From: Pelotomaculum propionicicum
Lineage (GTDB): Bacteria; Bacillota; Desulfotomaculia; Desulfotomaculales; Pelotomaculaceae
NCBI RefSeq assembly: GCF_004369225.1
Contig: NZ_QFFZ01000005.1
Location: 62,001-126,000 of the forward strand
DNA: 64,000 bases
Direction: 5' to 3'
The first letter of the stretch is position 1. Every line of letters begins with the position of its first letter. This document shows, piece after piece, positions 7,779 through 16,284 of this stretch. Under the pieces are notes generated by a model, which searched no databases, had not been told where the DNA came from, and saw nothing but the letters and a program-made list of their open reading frames with translations. Position numbers and translations under genes: made by a program.

Positions 7779-8131
7779 CTGAGACGTGAGAAATGAGACG
7801 TGGGACGTGGGACTTTAGGGCTTGTCTTTATGGTCATGTGAGACAAGTGAACAGTTCCTCCACTTATGTGTAAGTACTTAGATGTAAGATCTGGGAAACT
7901 ATATAAGCATTGTGCAAAGAAGTTTAAGCTAATACGTAGAAGTACAGAAGGTGGGACGTGAGGAATGAAGGATAGACTTTTGGGTATAAATGCTCAAAAG
8001 GAATGCCTGAACCAAACGTCCCACTTCCCACGACCAACATCCAATTTAATTTGCACAAATTGTTAAGATGTGAGATATTAGACTATGGAGTTAGACATTT
8101 TGGGTGCTGAGCGAATCAAGGGGGAACCAAA
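7779..8131 (+). repeat. Gene-free gap with dispersed GTGGGACGT-type repeats
   Basis: 353 bases between the acyl-CoA ligase and leuS without an ORF or T-box. It holds repeated GAGACGTG/GTGGGAC units near 7780-7815 and an inverted pair, GTGGGACGT (7951-7959) and ACGTCCCAC (8016-8024). The block AGGAATGAAGGATA (7961-7974) recurs as AGGAATGCAGGATA at 21021-21034, next to a similar CACGACC..ACGTCC stretch. Likely a dispersed repeat family. No clear leuS promoter was found. Confidence 0.55.
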
Positions 8132-10615
8132 TTGAAAGAAAAGTACAATTTTGATGAAGTTGAGAGAAAGTGGCAGGAGCGATGGGCTGAAGAAGACCTA
8201 TACGCAGTACCGGACTTTTCCGACCGGCCGAAATACTACTGCCTGGAGATGTTTCCCTACCCTTCGGGCAAACTGCACATGGGTCATGTGAGGAACTACT
8301 CAATAGGTGACGTGGTGGCGCGCTTTAAAACCATGCAGGGCTTTCACGTGCTCCACCCCATGGGCTGGGACGCTTTCGGGCTGCCGGCAGAAAACGCCGC
8401 TATCAAACACGGCGGGATTCACCCGGCCCAGTGGACCATCGATAATATCAGCAATATGCGCGAGCAGTTAAAACAATTGGGTATCAGCTATGACTGGAAC
8501 AGGGAGTTCGCCACCTGTGACCCGGAATATTACCGCTGGACAGAGTGGCTTTTTCTCCAGCTTTTCCACAGCGGACTGGCTTACAGAAAGCTCTCCGCAG
8601 TGAACTGGTGCCCCGGCTGCGCCACGGTGCTGGCCAACGAGCAGGTTGTAAACGGGGGCTGCGAGCGCTGCAAGTCAACAGTAGAAAAGCGCGAGCTGGC
8701 CCAGTGGTTCTTTAAAATTACAGATTACGCCGACCGCCTGCTGGGCGACATGGAGCTTTTGGATGGCTGGCCTGAAAAGGTTAAAATCATGCAGGAGAAT
8801 TGGATCGGCCGCAGCGAGGGTGCGGAGATCGATTTCAAAATAGATGGCTCACAGGAGACTATCACTGTGTACACCACACGGCCGGACACGGTGTTCGGTG
8901 TTACTTACATGGTCCTGGCACCGGAACACCCGCTGGTGGAAAAACTAATTGCCGGCAGCAAGGACGAAGCAAAGGTCCGGGAGTTTGTCCGCAAAGTGCG
9001 CAACTTAAGCGAGATCGATCGCACCTCCAATGAGGTGGAAAAGGTCGGCCTGCCTATCGGGGCCTCCTGTGTAAACCCGCTGACCGGAGATAAGGTGCCC
9101 ATCCTGATTGCCAACTATGTCCTGCTGGAATACGGCACAGGCTGCGTGATGGGTGTCCCGGCCCACGACCAGCGTGACTTTGAATTCGCCAGGAAGTACG
9201 GTTTCCCGATCAGGGTGGTAATCCAGCCGCCTGGTGCCGAGCTGGAACCTGACACCATGGAAGCAGCTTACGAAGAAGAAGGCCTGCTGGTAAATTCCGG
9301 CCGTTTTAACGGCCTGCCCAATCAAGAGGCGATCAAGGCTATTACCAGCCACCTGGAAGAAAAGGGGCAGGGCAGGTTCAGGGTAACTTACCGCCTGCGG
9401 GACTGGCTTATTTCCCGCCAGCGCTACTGGGGCGCGCCCATACCCATCATTTATTGTGATCACTGCGGTCCGGTGCCGGTCCCGGAAAGCGACCTGCCGG
9501 TGCTGCTGCCCATGGAAGTTGAATTTAAACCTACCGGCCAGTCACCCCTGGCCGAATGTCCCGAATTTGTAAACGCGGTTTGCCCGAAATGCGGCGGGCC
9601 GGGCAAAAGAGAGACCGACACTATGGATACCTTTATGTGCTCTTCCTGGTATTACTACCGCTACACCAGCCCGGGGGAAGACAGCGGGCCCTGGGACAAA
9701 GCCAAGACCGACTACTGGCTGCCGGTAGACCAGTATATCGGCGGGGTGGAGCACGCCATCCTGCACCTTCTGTACTCGAGGTTTTTTACCAAGGTGCTGT
9801 ACGACCTGAAGCTGATCAGCAATCTTGAGCCCTTCACCAACCTGCTCACCCAGGGTATGGTCTTAAAGGACGGGGCGAAAATGTCCAAATCCAAGGGCAA
9901 CGTGGTGAGCCCGGAAGATATTGTGGCGCGTTACGGGGCGGATACCGCCAGGATGTTCATCCTCTTCGCCGCACCCCCCGAGAGGGACCTGGAATGGAGC
10001 GACCAGGGTGTGGAAGGGTGCTTCCGCTTTTTGAACCGGGTCTGGCGCCTGGTTGAGCCCCTGCAGGATGTAATTAAAAATACAACCGGACGGCCTGCGG
10101 AGAACCTGGTGGGAGTGAACCGCGAAATGCGGCGGATTACCCACAAAACTATTAAGAAGGTAACCGAGGATATAAGCACCCGTTTCAACTTCAATACCGC
10201 GGTCAGTGCCATCATGGAACTGGTCAACGCGCTTTACCAGTTCAAAGAACTGCCGGAAACCGACCGCGATCAGGCTGTGCTGCGGGAGTCTGTCGACGCT
10301 CTGCTGCTCCTGCTGGCTCCTTTCGCTCCCCATATCACCGAGGAAATCTGGGAAGCGACCGGGCACCAGGGGAGCGTCCACATGCAGGCCTGGCCGTCAT
10401 ATGACCCGGCTGCCATTGTTGAAGATGAAATCACCATAGTGGTCCAGGTTAACAGCAAAGTGCGCGACCGCATGCTGGTCCCGGCAGGCCTGACAGCCGC
10501 CCAGATGCAGGAACTGGTAATGAAGGACCCCAAAGTCCTCAAGCTTACGGAAGGCAAAAAAATTGTAAAAATAATACCCGTACCAGGTAAACTGGTCAAC
10601 ATAGTTGTAAAATAA
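8132..10615 (+). CDS. leuS: Leucyl-tRNA synthetase
   Basis: Charges tRNA-Leu. 827 residues, bacterial LeuRS type. Signature 1 is [11 protein letters not shown] near residue 43; the editing (CP1) domain spans roughly 220-420 ([37 protein letters not shown]); KMSKSKGN is near residue 588; the anticodon-binding and C-terminal domains follow. The start is TTG after AAGGGGGAA. No T-box lies immediately upstream; the leucine-type T-box is about 2 kb away in front of the acyl-CoA ligase, so read-through from that leader is the simplest route to leucine control. Confidence 0.98.
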   Translation: MKEKYNFDEVERKWQERWAEEDLYAVPDFSDRPKYYCLEMFPYPSGKLHMGHVRNYSIGDVVARFKTMQGFHVLHPMGWDAFGLPAENAAIKHGGIHPAQWTIDNISNMREQLKQLGISYDWNREFATCDPEYYRWTEWLFLQLFHSGLAYRKLSAVNWCPGCATVLANEQVVNGGCERCKSTVEKRELAQWFFKITDYADRLLGDMELLDGWPEKVKIMQENWIGRSEGAEIDFKIDGSQETITVYTTRPDTVFGVTYMVLAPEHPLVEKLIAGSKDEAKVREFVRKVRNLSEIDRTSNEVEKVGLPIGASCVNPLTGDKVPILIANYVLLEYGTGCVMGVPAHDQRDFEFARKYGFPIRVVIQPPGAELEPDTMEAAYEEEGLLVNSGRFNGLPNQEAIKAITSHLEEKGQGRFRVTYRLRDWLISRQRYWGAPIPIIYCDHCGPVPVPESDLPVLLPMEVEFKPTGQSPLAECPEFVNAVCPKCGGPGKRETDTMDTFMCSSWYYYRYTSPGEDSGPWDKAKTDYWLPVDQYIGGVEHAILHLLYSRFFTKVLYDLKLISNLEPFTNLLTQGMVLKDGAKMSKSKGNVVSPEDIVARYGADTARMFILFAAPPERDLEWSDQGVEGCFRFLNRVWRLVEPLQDVIKNTTGRPAENLVGVNREMRRITHKTIKKVTEDISTRFNFNTAVSAIMELVNALYQFKELPETDRDQAVLRESVDALLLLLAPFAPHITEEIWEATGHQGSVHMQAWPSYDPAAIVEDEITIVVQVNSKVRDRMLVPAGLTAAQMQELVMKDPKVLKLTEGKKIVKIIPVPGKLVNIVVK

Positions 10616-10629
10616 CACCAGGCAAATCA

Positions 10630-10641
10630 GGAACCGTCCCC
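10630..10641 (+). repeat. REP-like dodecamer GGAACCGTCCCC
   Basis: GGAACCGTCCCC occurs here and as its exact reverse complement at 20982-20993. It is followed by a short duplication of TTTGCTACAG. This word resembles repeats scattered through many clostridial genomes. Confidence 0.4.
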
Positions 10642-10718
10642 ATTTGCTACAGTTTGCTACAGTTTGCCAGATTAAAAAAACTTTTTCATGCGTCAGCTCT
10701 GAAAATATATATTGGCCC

Positions 10719-10747
10719 TTGCAGATTTTTTTGCCGGGAGTTATAAT
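10719..10747 (+). promoter_or_regulatory. Candidate sigma-A promoter of the aroF-pheA operon
   Basis: TTGCAG (10719-10724) and a perfect TATAAT (10742-10747) separated by 17 bases, immediately before the T-box leader. Confidence 0.75.
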
Positions 10748-10759
10748 ACATTTAATTTT

Positions 10760-11210
10760 ATATCCTAAAGTCTATGAAGGAGAAAAGTAAACTGGCCCCA
10801 GTCCTCCAGGGAGGGAGTGTCACCGACTGGAAGCATTCCCAGGGTATGACCTGTTGAAGTTCTCTCCGGAGACGCCGGCTGAAACCGCCAGGTGCGGCAA
10901 GTAGGCTTGGACGTATGCTCCCGGCGTTAAAAGGGAGGGGGTATCGGAATGATTGTTCCTGTACTCTTACCGAGGGGGTGCCATGGCATTTTGCCATGGA
11001 CCAACCAGGGTGGTAACGCGAAAAGCTGAGCTTCTCGTCCCTGCGGGGCGAGGAGCTTTTGTATTTGCAGACGTGTTTTTCTGGTTATGATCCCCCCGCT
11101 AAGCATTCCCGTACCTTGTCAGAGAGGGCCGTTTTCGGCCAATTAGGGTGGTACCACGGAAGCCTGCTGCTCCGTCCCTTATTAAGGGAGCAGCAGGCTT
11201 ATTTATATAT
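10760..11210 (+). promoter_or_regulatory. Phenylalanine T-box leader with two antiterminator/terminator modules
   Basis: Stem I contains AGTA, a GGGAGGG element and GAAGTTCTCTCCGGAG, where TTC (Phe) sits nine bases before GAG. Module 1: T-box AGGGTGGTAACGCG (11008-11020) and terminator AGCTTCTCGTCCC/GGGGCGAGGAGCT, ending near 11060. Module 2: a second T-box AGGGTGGTACCACGG (11145-11159) and terminator AGCCTGCTGCTCC/GGAGCAGCAGGCT (11161-11199). The 85 bases between modules are too short for a second full stem I, so one sensor seems to face two terminators. Both genes downstream serve phenylalanine synthesis, which fits the specifier. Confidence 0.88.
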
Positions 11211-11225
11211 TTGGAGGGAAAAAGA

Positions 11226-12260
11226 ATGGTAGTGGTGATGAGTTTAACGGCTGAGCCGGAACAAATTAAGGCTGTGCAGCAAAGGCTGGAGCAATACGGC
11301 TATGAAGTCCATTTCATTCACGGGGTCAAGCGCCTGGTCATAGGAGCGGTTGGAGACCGTAAGGAAATCGCTTCTCTTGGTTTGGAAGCCATGCCCGGCG
11401 TGGAGAAGATTGTGCCGATTATGAAACCGTATAAACTGGTAAGCCGGGAGTCCAAAGGTAAACACAGTATGGTCAGGGTGAAAAACGTGAATATAGGCGG
11501 CAATGACCTGACGGTAATTGCCGGCCCCTGCGCGGTCGAAAGCAGGGAACAACTGCTTGCCGCCGCCCGCAGGGTGCGCCGGTCAGGTGCGAGGGTCCTG
11601 CGGGGAGGGGCATTCAAGCCCAGGACATCCCCTTACAGCTTCCAGGGCTTGGAGGAGGAAGGTTTGAAAATACTGGCTGAGGCATCTGAGGAAACCGGTC
11701 TGGTTACGGTAACCGAAATTATTGATGAAGCCAGCCTGGAACTGGCGCTGAAATATGTTGACATGGTCCAGGTGGGAGCCAGGAACATGCAGAACTTCCA
11801 GCTGCTGCGCCAGGTAGGCCGCTCAGGCAAGCCAGTGTTGCTGAAAAGGGGTTTGTCTTCAACCATTGAAGAATGGCTGATGGCTGCCGAGTATATTGTT
11901 TCGGAAGGCAATGAAAACGTGGTGCTTTGTGAGCGGGGAATCCGTACTTTTGAAAGCGCCACCCGCAATACGCTTGACCTCAGCGCCGTGCCGCTGGTTA
12001 AAGGGCTGAGTCATCTTCCAGTAATAGTAGACCCGAGTCACGCCACCGGAATGCAGAGGCTGGTGGCACCCATGGCCAGGGCTGCTGTGGCGGCGGGGGC
12101 GGACGGCCTGATTGTCGAAGTCCATCCTGACCCCTGCAGGGCGCTGTGTGATGGCCCCCAGTCCCTGACACCTGAAGATTTCGACTCCCTGATGTCGGAA
12201 ATAAGGACAGTGGCGGCCGCAGTCGGGCGTGTTGTGAGGGAGGCTGTGTGTAGTGTATAG
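11226..12260 (+). CDS. aroF: 3-deoxy-7-phosphoheptulonate (DAHP) synthase
   Basis: Condenses PEP and erythrose-4-phosphate, the first shikimate-pathway step. 344 residues: an N-terminal ferredoxin-like regulatory domain (about 1-75), then the type I-beta catalytic barrel with [54 protein letters not shown] and IVEVHPDP. The frame is open to 11148, but that part is the T-box and terminator. The ATG at 11226 follows GGAGGGAAAAAGA. The ferredoxin-like domain is the usual site of tyrosine or phenylalanine feedback in this family. It overlaps pheA by 8 bases. Confidence 0.97.
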   Translation: MVVVMSLTAEPEQIKAVQQRLEQYGYEVHFIHGVKRLVIGAVGDRKEIASLGLEAMPGVEKIVPIMKPYKLVSRESKGKHSMVRVKNVNIGGNDLTVIAGPCAVESREQLLAAARRVRRSGARVLRGGAFKPRTSPYSFQGLEEEGLKILAEASEETGLVTVTEIIDEASLELALKYVDMVQVGARNMQNFQLLRQVGRSGKPVLLKRGLSSTIEEWLMAAEYIVSEGNENVVLCERGIRTFESATRNTLDLSAVPLVKGLSHLPVIVDPSHATGMQRLVAPMARAAVAAGADGLIVEVHPDPCRALCDGPQSLTPEDFDSLMSEIRTVAAAVGRVVREAVCSV

Positions 12261-13077
12261 GTTAGGATATCTCGGCCCCAAAGGGACATTTTCAGAAGAA
12301 GCCGCCATCCTGTACCAGAACGGAAAAGAGGGGGAATTGCTTGCTTGTTCCTTTTTAGAGGAGATTTTCAACGGGGTTGCGGCCGGCAGACTGGATGAAG
12401 GTGTGGTCCCGGTGGAAAATTCGATAGAAGGTTCTGTCGGCGCCGTGCTGGACCTGCTGGCGGGGCCATATTACCTTTTTGTACGCGGGGAAGTGTTTCT
12501 GTCTGTCAGGCAGTCCTTAATGACCCGGCCTGGTGTGCAGCTCGAAAGGGTGAAAAGGGTTTTCTCCCACCCGCAGGCCCTGGCCCAGTGCCGCAGCTTT
12601 CTCCAGCGGGAATTGCCGGGCGCTCAAATGACAGAATGCACCAGCACAGCTGCGGCCGCCAGGCGGGTAGCCGCCGGCAGCCGCCCCTGGGCTGCGCTTG
12701 GGCCGGCTAGAGCTGCTGAGGAATACGGGCTTGAGGTGGTTGTACCGGCAGCCAACGACTACCAGGACAACGTTACGCGCTTCTGGGTGGTGGGAAAGGA
12801 GCAGCTGCCCGGAAATTTAGAAAAAAAGTATAAGACATCTATTGTTTTTGGTGTTGGGGACCGTCCCGGAGCTTTGTATGACATATTGCGTGAATTTGCA
12901 GTTCGCGGCATCAACCTTACCCGTATAGAATCCAGACCGGCGAAAAAAAATCTGGGTGACTACTTGTTTTTCATAGATTTTTTAGGTGGGCAGGTGCAGC
13001 AAGAGGTGCAGGAAGCACTGCGCCAGGTGGCTGCCATTACTCTGGGTTTAAAAATTTTGGGTTCATATCCCGCATAG
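12253..13077 (+). CDS. pheA: Prephenate dehydratase
   Basis: Converts prephenate to phenylpyruvate. 274 residues: catalytic PDT domain ([13 protein letters not shown] at the start; [12 protein letters not shown] near residue 55; TRFWVVGKE near residue 175), then an ACT domain ([24 protein letters not shown]) for phenylalanine feedback. It starts with GTG inside the last codons of aroF, suggesting translational coupling. Together with aroF it forms a two-gene phenylalanine operon under the Phe T-box. A terminator follows at 13113. Confidence 0.97.
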   Translation: MYRLGYLGPKGTFSEEAAILYQNGKEGELLACSFLEEIFNGVAAGRLDEGVVPVENSIEGSVGAVLDLLAGPYYLFVRGEVFLSVRQSLMTRPGVQLERVKRVFSHPQALAQCRSFLQRELPGAQMTECTSTAAAARRVAAGSRPWAALGPARAAEEYGLEVVVPAANDYQDNVTRFWVVGKEQLPGNLEKKYKTSIVFGVGDRPGALYDILREFAVRGINLTRIESRPAKKNLGDYLFFIDFLGGQVQQEVQEALRQVAAITLGLKILGSYPA

Positions 13078-13112
13078 AAGAGCCGACACGAGACAATTAT
13101 ATGGCTTCGATT

Positions 13113-13149
13113 GACCCATAACACAGGTTGCTTTGTTATGGGTCGTTTT
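13113..13149 (+). terminator. Intrinsic terminator of aroF-pheA
   Basis: GACCCATAAC (13113-13122) and GTTATGGGTC (13135-13144) form a perfect 10-bp stem followed by GTTTTA. Confidence 0.75.
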
Positions 13150-13157
13150 ATGGATAA

Positions 13158-13596
13158 GGTATTTATTATACAAATTTTTTCTACCGCGGGCCGCATCCCC
13201 GGGAAACCATGTCAGTCTTTGTGGCCAAAGGGGAGGCCAAAGACATATTGGAAACAAGTTCTCAACTCGAATATAGTTCAGCACAGGCCACCGGGTCATT
13301 GACCAGGGGGAGGACAGGTTTCTACGTTAACTTGAAAGAGATGGTTATTATGCGTGCAACCCCCGGGACTAACATAACCTTACCCCGGGTCGAAGTTGTC
13401 GAAAGCGGGGTCTCCCCCGGGCCGGGCAGGGAGAAGCCCAACGTTAACAAAGGAGTGGCGCTCAACGGGTCGGCCGTATTCAGAAAGGTCAATATGCTGG
13501 GATGGCTGGACGAGTCAGAGACACTGGGGCTGCTCTGGCTCAAAGGGAAAAACCCTAAGGGGATTATCACCATACCCTCTCTGACTGACCCTAATA
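13158..13596 (+). pseudogene. gerKC-type germination gene, middle fragment (left of transposon)
   Basis: The frame reads NFFYRGPHPRETMSVFVAKGEAKDIL and later SAVFRKVNMLGWLDESETLGLLWLKG, matching the Ger(x)C lipoprotein family and the intact copy at 19019 (SGAAVFRGDRMVGRMDEEETQGMLFIKN). The N-terminal third, including signal peptide and lipobox, is absent; the fragment begins right after the pheA terminator. At 13596 a Tn3-family element interrupts it. Removing the element and one TAATA copy restores an uninterrupted frame into the fragment at 20545. There is no gerKA or gerKB partner here. Confidence 0.88.
13592..13596. repeat. Target site duplication TAATA, left copy
   Basis: TAATA directly abuts the outer GGGG end of the left inverted repeat; the matching copy is at 20540-20544. 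Five bases is the normal Tn3-family duplication. Confidence 0.93.
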
Positions 13597-13634
13597 GGGG
13601 TCACGGTACCAAAAAAAGAAAATTGTACGCTAAG
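13597..13634 (+). repeat. Left 38-bp terminal inverted repeat of the Tn3-family element
   Basis: It begins GGGG and ends ACGCTAAG, the layout of Tn3-family ends. It matches the reverse complement of 20502-20539 at about 33 of 38 positions. Confidence 0.93.
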
Positions 13635-13670
13635 CCAATTTTTGGTAATAGAATTCAATTTTGCTGTACG

Positions 13671-15021
13671 TTAGGATAATGATTTTAAACAAATATAGGC
13701 CAGTCGTAAGATATCGTCCCAATGCTCACGAATCTTTTTTTCTTTGATTCTATCACCTATTAAGGGTTCCAGATATGGGTATGTCGAAGGCTTCTCAAAA
13801 ACATACATTTTCTTGTCGCTAAGATCTCGAATACGGGGAGCAAACCGGAAGCCCAACAGATGGAACATAGCGAACACGTGGTCAGTATAGCCCGAGGTAT
13901 CCGTGTAGTGTTCTTCTATCTTCAGCCATTTTTACAAGCCCCAGGTTGATTCCTTCTGCTAAGATTGCCGCAAATAAAACGATTTTATCCTTGGCTTCCG
14001 ACCTGGTATGCAGGTGCGTAAAATGTCTGCTGAACCCGGTCCAGGTGTCCACTTCCACGAGTAAATCAGTCAGTTTTATTCGAGGCAGCAGGCCATACGC
14101 GCGCCGGATTAGTTCTTCTACTTCATCAGGGACTATTTTTTGTAGGGGTGCTATTCGAAGCTTTCCATCCTGCAGGGAGGCGTCGGGGAGTTTGTTCTTT
14201 TTGATCAATTTAGAAACCACTTGCAATTGGTCGTGTAATTGCTGCTTCCGGCTCTCAAGATATAAATCAATATTGGTAGGCACTGCCACCGGCAAGTCAC
14301 CCGCCTGGCACATTGCATCCCACGCTTCCGCAGTTAAAAGGTACTCTTCGAAATTCTTAAATTGTCGGCTCCCGGTTACCCAGACGTCACCGGAACGCAG
14401 ATGGTTGCGCAACTCTGACAAAGCACAGATTTCGTAATAACGTTTATTAATCCCGTTGTCCTGGAAGACGTATTTCTCCCATCTTGGTTTAACAAAATCA
14501 GTTGGGGCCTGTGCTCGTTTGCGAACAGTCCAGACTAAGCGTTCCACCGCGTACATGGCGGGTATAACGATCTTGCGGGCCCGCATTTCCTGAACCAGCG
14601 CGTCAACCAGAACCATCGATTTATCTGTAATCATCGCAATCGGCAACAAGTAATCGCTAAGCTCTTTGTATTCTTGACGATCAAAAGAACGAAACCCAAG
14701 GGCTTTTCTAATTTCAGCAAGGTGTTCCCGGCGTGTTGTATCCCGAATACGAGCGTAATCCTTTATTAATACGGGAGAAACTTTTAACTGACCGGCTATA
14801 TAGGACAAGACTCTATCCGGGACTTTTTCTTCCGCATTATAAGGTCTCCCAGGAAAATGCAGATAACCTATCTGAACTGCAAATCCCAGTCGGTTATGGT
14901 CACCGCGGCGGAGATTGGCGATTTCGATTTCCTCCGGGGACAAGGTAAAATAACGAGCGATATCTCGATCACTCATATCATTTGGTATCTCGGTAAACTG
15001 TTTCCTCTGTATCGGTGGCAA
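13671..15021 (-). pseudogene. tnpA: Tn3-family transposase, internally deleted
   Basis: The N-terminal part (ARYFTLSPEEIEIANLRRGDHNRLGFAVQIGYLHFPGR) through about residue 370 is typical of Tn3 TnpA. At about 13921-13930 the frame jumps to sequence reading [29 protein letters not shown], which belongs some 350-400 residues further on and is in another frame. It then stops soon after HWDDILRLA, so the last 150 or so residues are also gone. A full TnpA is near 980 residues. The lost middle contains most of the DDE catalytic centre, so the protein cannot be active. Confidence 0.92.
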
Positions 15022-15023
15022 AT

Positions 15024-15288
15024 CCGCTTACGGCTGACTTAACCCGCAAGCGGTGGCTCACGCTGTACCCGGAGGTTTCCAAGTGCTCCAGGTACATTTC
15101 CAGGGCCGCCTTGGTAAAATGCTCGGGATGAAAACGGCCACAGCTTCCCGGCCCTCGGCAATCCAAGAAGTGAATTGACGCAGGACTCTTATGTACGCAT
15201 CCGTTGTTCTTTCGGATTTGCCGGCTAAATACTCTTGGTACTCGGCTAAAAGAGATTGATCCGGGTACAGATTTACCACCTTATTCAT
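15024..15288 (-). pseudogene. tnpI: Truncated, frameshifted tyrosine recombinase (TnpI-like)
   Basis: From an ATG at 15288 preceded by GGAGG, the product starts MNKVVNLYPDQSLLAEYQEYLAGKSERTTDAYIRVLRQF, a SAM-like core-binding domain of phage-integrase recombinases. A frameshift near 15150-15165 moves the match to another frame (FTKAALEMYLEHLETSGYSVSHRLRVKSAVSGF), which then runs straight into the tnpA start. The catalytic domain with the R-H-R-Y residues is missing. In Tn4430-like elements TnpI resolves cointegrates and precedes tnpA in the same direction, as here. Confidence 0.82.
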
Positions 15289-15307
15289 TGCTCATTCCTC
15301 CGTATAA

Positions 15308-15421
15308 TATTTTCTGTTACGAGATTTTGGGGCTTATTTTGCCCTTTTTTGATAGTTATACCTACCATACCATAATAAACAAGTAACAGAAACCATAATC
15401 TATTACAAGTTTTCTGTTACT
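15308..15421. other. Putative TnpI recombination (res-like) site
   Basis: Three copies of an 11-base motif lie upstream of tnpI: TTTTCTGTTAC at 15310-15320 and 15410-15420, and the inverted GTAACAGAAA at 15383-15392. The last two form an inverted pair 18 bases apart, like a core recombination site, with the first as an accessory repeat. Tn4430 has a comparable inverted-plus-direct repeat site. Confidence 0.6.
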
Positions 15422-15610
15422 ATTAAGTTTTTACGGTTTTTTACATCACGTAAAATGATCAAAAACATCTGAAAAATTTAGAAGGTCGAATATCCGAAGT
15501 GGTGCTTATTATAGAATGCGATCAAGACCAGGTGAAAATAGTGGAACATGTCCTTTGGGATAACCTTGCTATAGGGGTTAGCTAGCAGTAAGGCTCGATG
15601 AGGGCCAGGG

Positions 15611-15787
15611 GATGGATTCCAAAATACTTGAAAAATAGGCACCCCATTTATAACCACCAAGGAGAACGGTACCGGCCTGGGCCTGGCGGTCTGCTACAGC
15701 ATTGCCGCGCGGCATAACGCTAAAATAGAGGTAGATACCGGTCCTGTCGGTACTACGTTCTATGTAAGGTTCAGGTGTGGACATTAA
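15611..15787 (+). pseudogene. C-terminal remnant of a sensor histidine kinase
   Basis: The frame ending at 15787 reads GTPFITTKENGTGLGLAVCY and on through VDTGPVGTTFYVRF, the G2 box and C-terminus of a HATPase domain, closest in style to PAS-containing kinases with GTPFFTTK. A one-base frameshift near 15637 separates it from upstream IPKYLKN, which fits the preceding GIP motif. Everything before that is gone. It lies inside the transposon and may be what is left of another cargo gene. Bases 15422-15610 show no gene. Confidence 0.75.
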
Positions 15788-16284
15788 ATGTTGCTGTAAT
15801 AAGGGAAGGGTTTTTGATGTTGTGTCGCTGTTAGACGAAAGACTCAAGCAAAAATTGTAGATCGCTACGTAAAGAAGAATTTTCCTTAGCGTCTATTATT
15901 GTCAAAATGTTGGTGGTACAACAAGCTAACGTATAAGTAAACAGATTTTTTTATCGTTAACAATGTTTAGCGTATGAAACCGCGTTTTGTTAGCGGGGCT
16001 CCAAGGATAAGTTCTTAGATGAGGGGAGTAGCACATTTTTTTAATCGATGCCCAAAGACGATAATAATAATTCTAATTAATGAGACCGAAAGAGATTATT
16101 ATCTTTCCTCCTGACAATACAACAATGTCTGAATTATCTGACGTTTGCCCCTGGTTTAAGATATGCTGGTATTAACCCTAATCGGTAAGGAGAGGGTCGG
16201 GAAAAAGCCCCCTCTTTTTTGATTGAATGCATATTTTTTAAGTATTTGTTAATAATACAATAAATTGAGAGTAGAGGTAAATAT
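15788..16284. other. Gene-free stretch inside the transposon
   Basis: 497 AT-rich bases with no convincing ORF. It contains a probable terminator (16191-16220) and presumably the promoter of the ger operon. A weak sigma-G-like pair (TGAATG near 16224 and a TTAATAA-type -10) can be drawn but is not strong. Confidence 0.5.
16191..16220 (+). terminator. Probable terminator upstream of gerKA
   Basis: AGAGGG (16191-16196) pairs with CCCTCT (16210-16215), followed by TTTTT. It would insulate the ger operon from transcription entering from the left. Confidence 0.5.

Noticed and set aside
7779-8131. A T-box directly upstream of leuS
   Set aside because: No AGGGTGG box, specifier landmark or terminator occurs in this gap.
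11148-11225. Extended N-terminus of aroF
   Set aside because: This stretch is the second T-box and its terminator; the ATG at 11226 has a strong ribosome binding site.
13111-13302. ORF on + strand overlapping the gerKC remnant
   Set aside because: It begins inside the pheA terminator and reads a different frame from the Ger(x)C homology.
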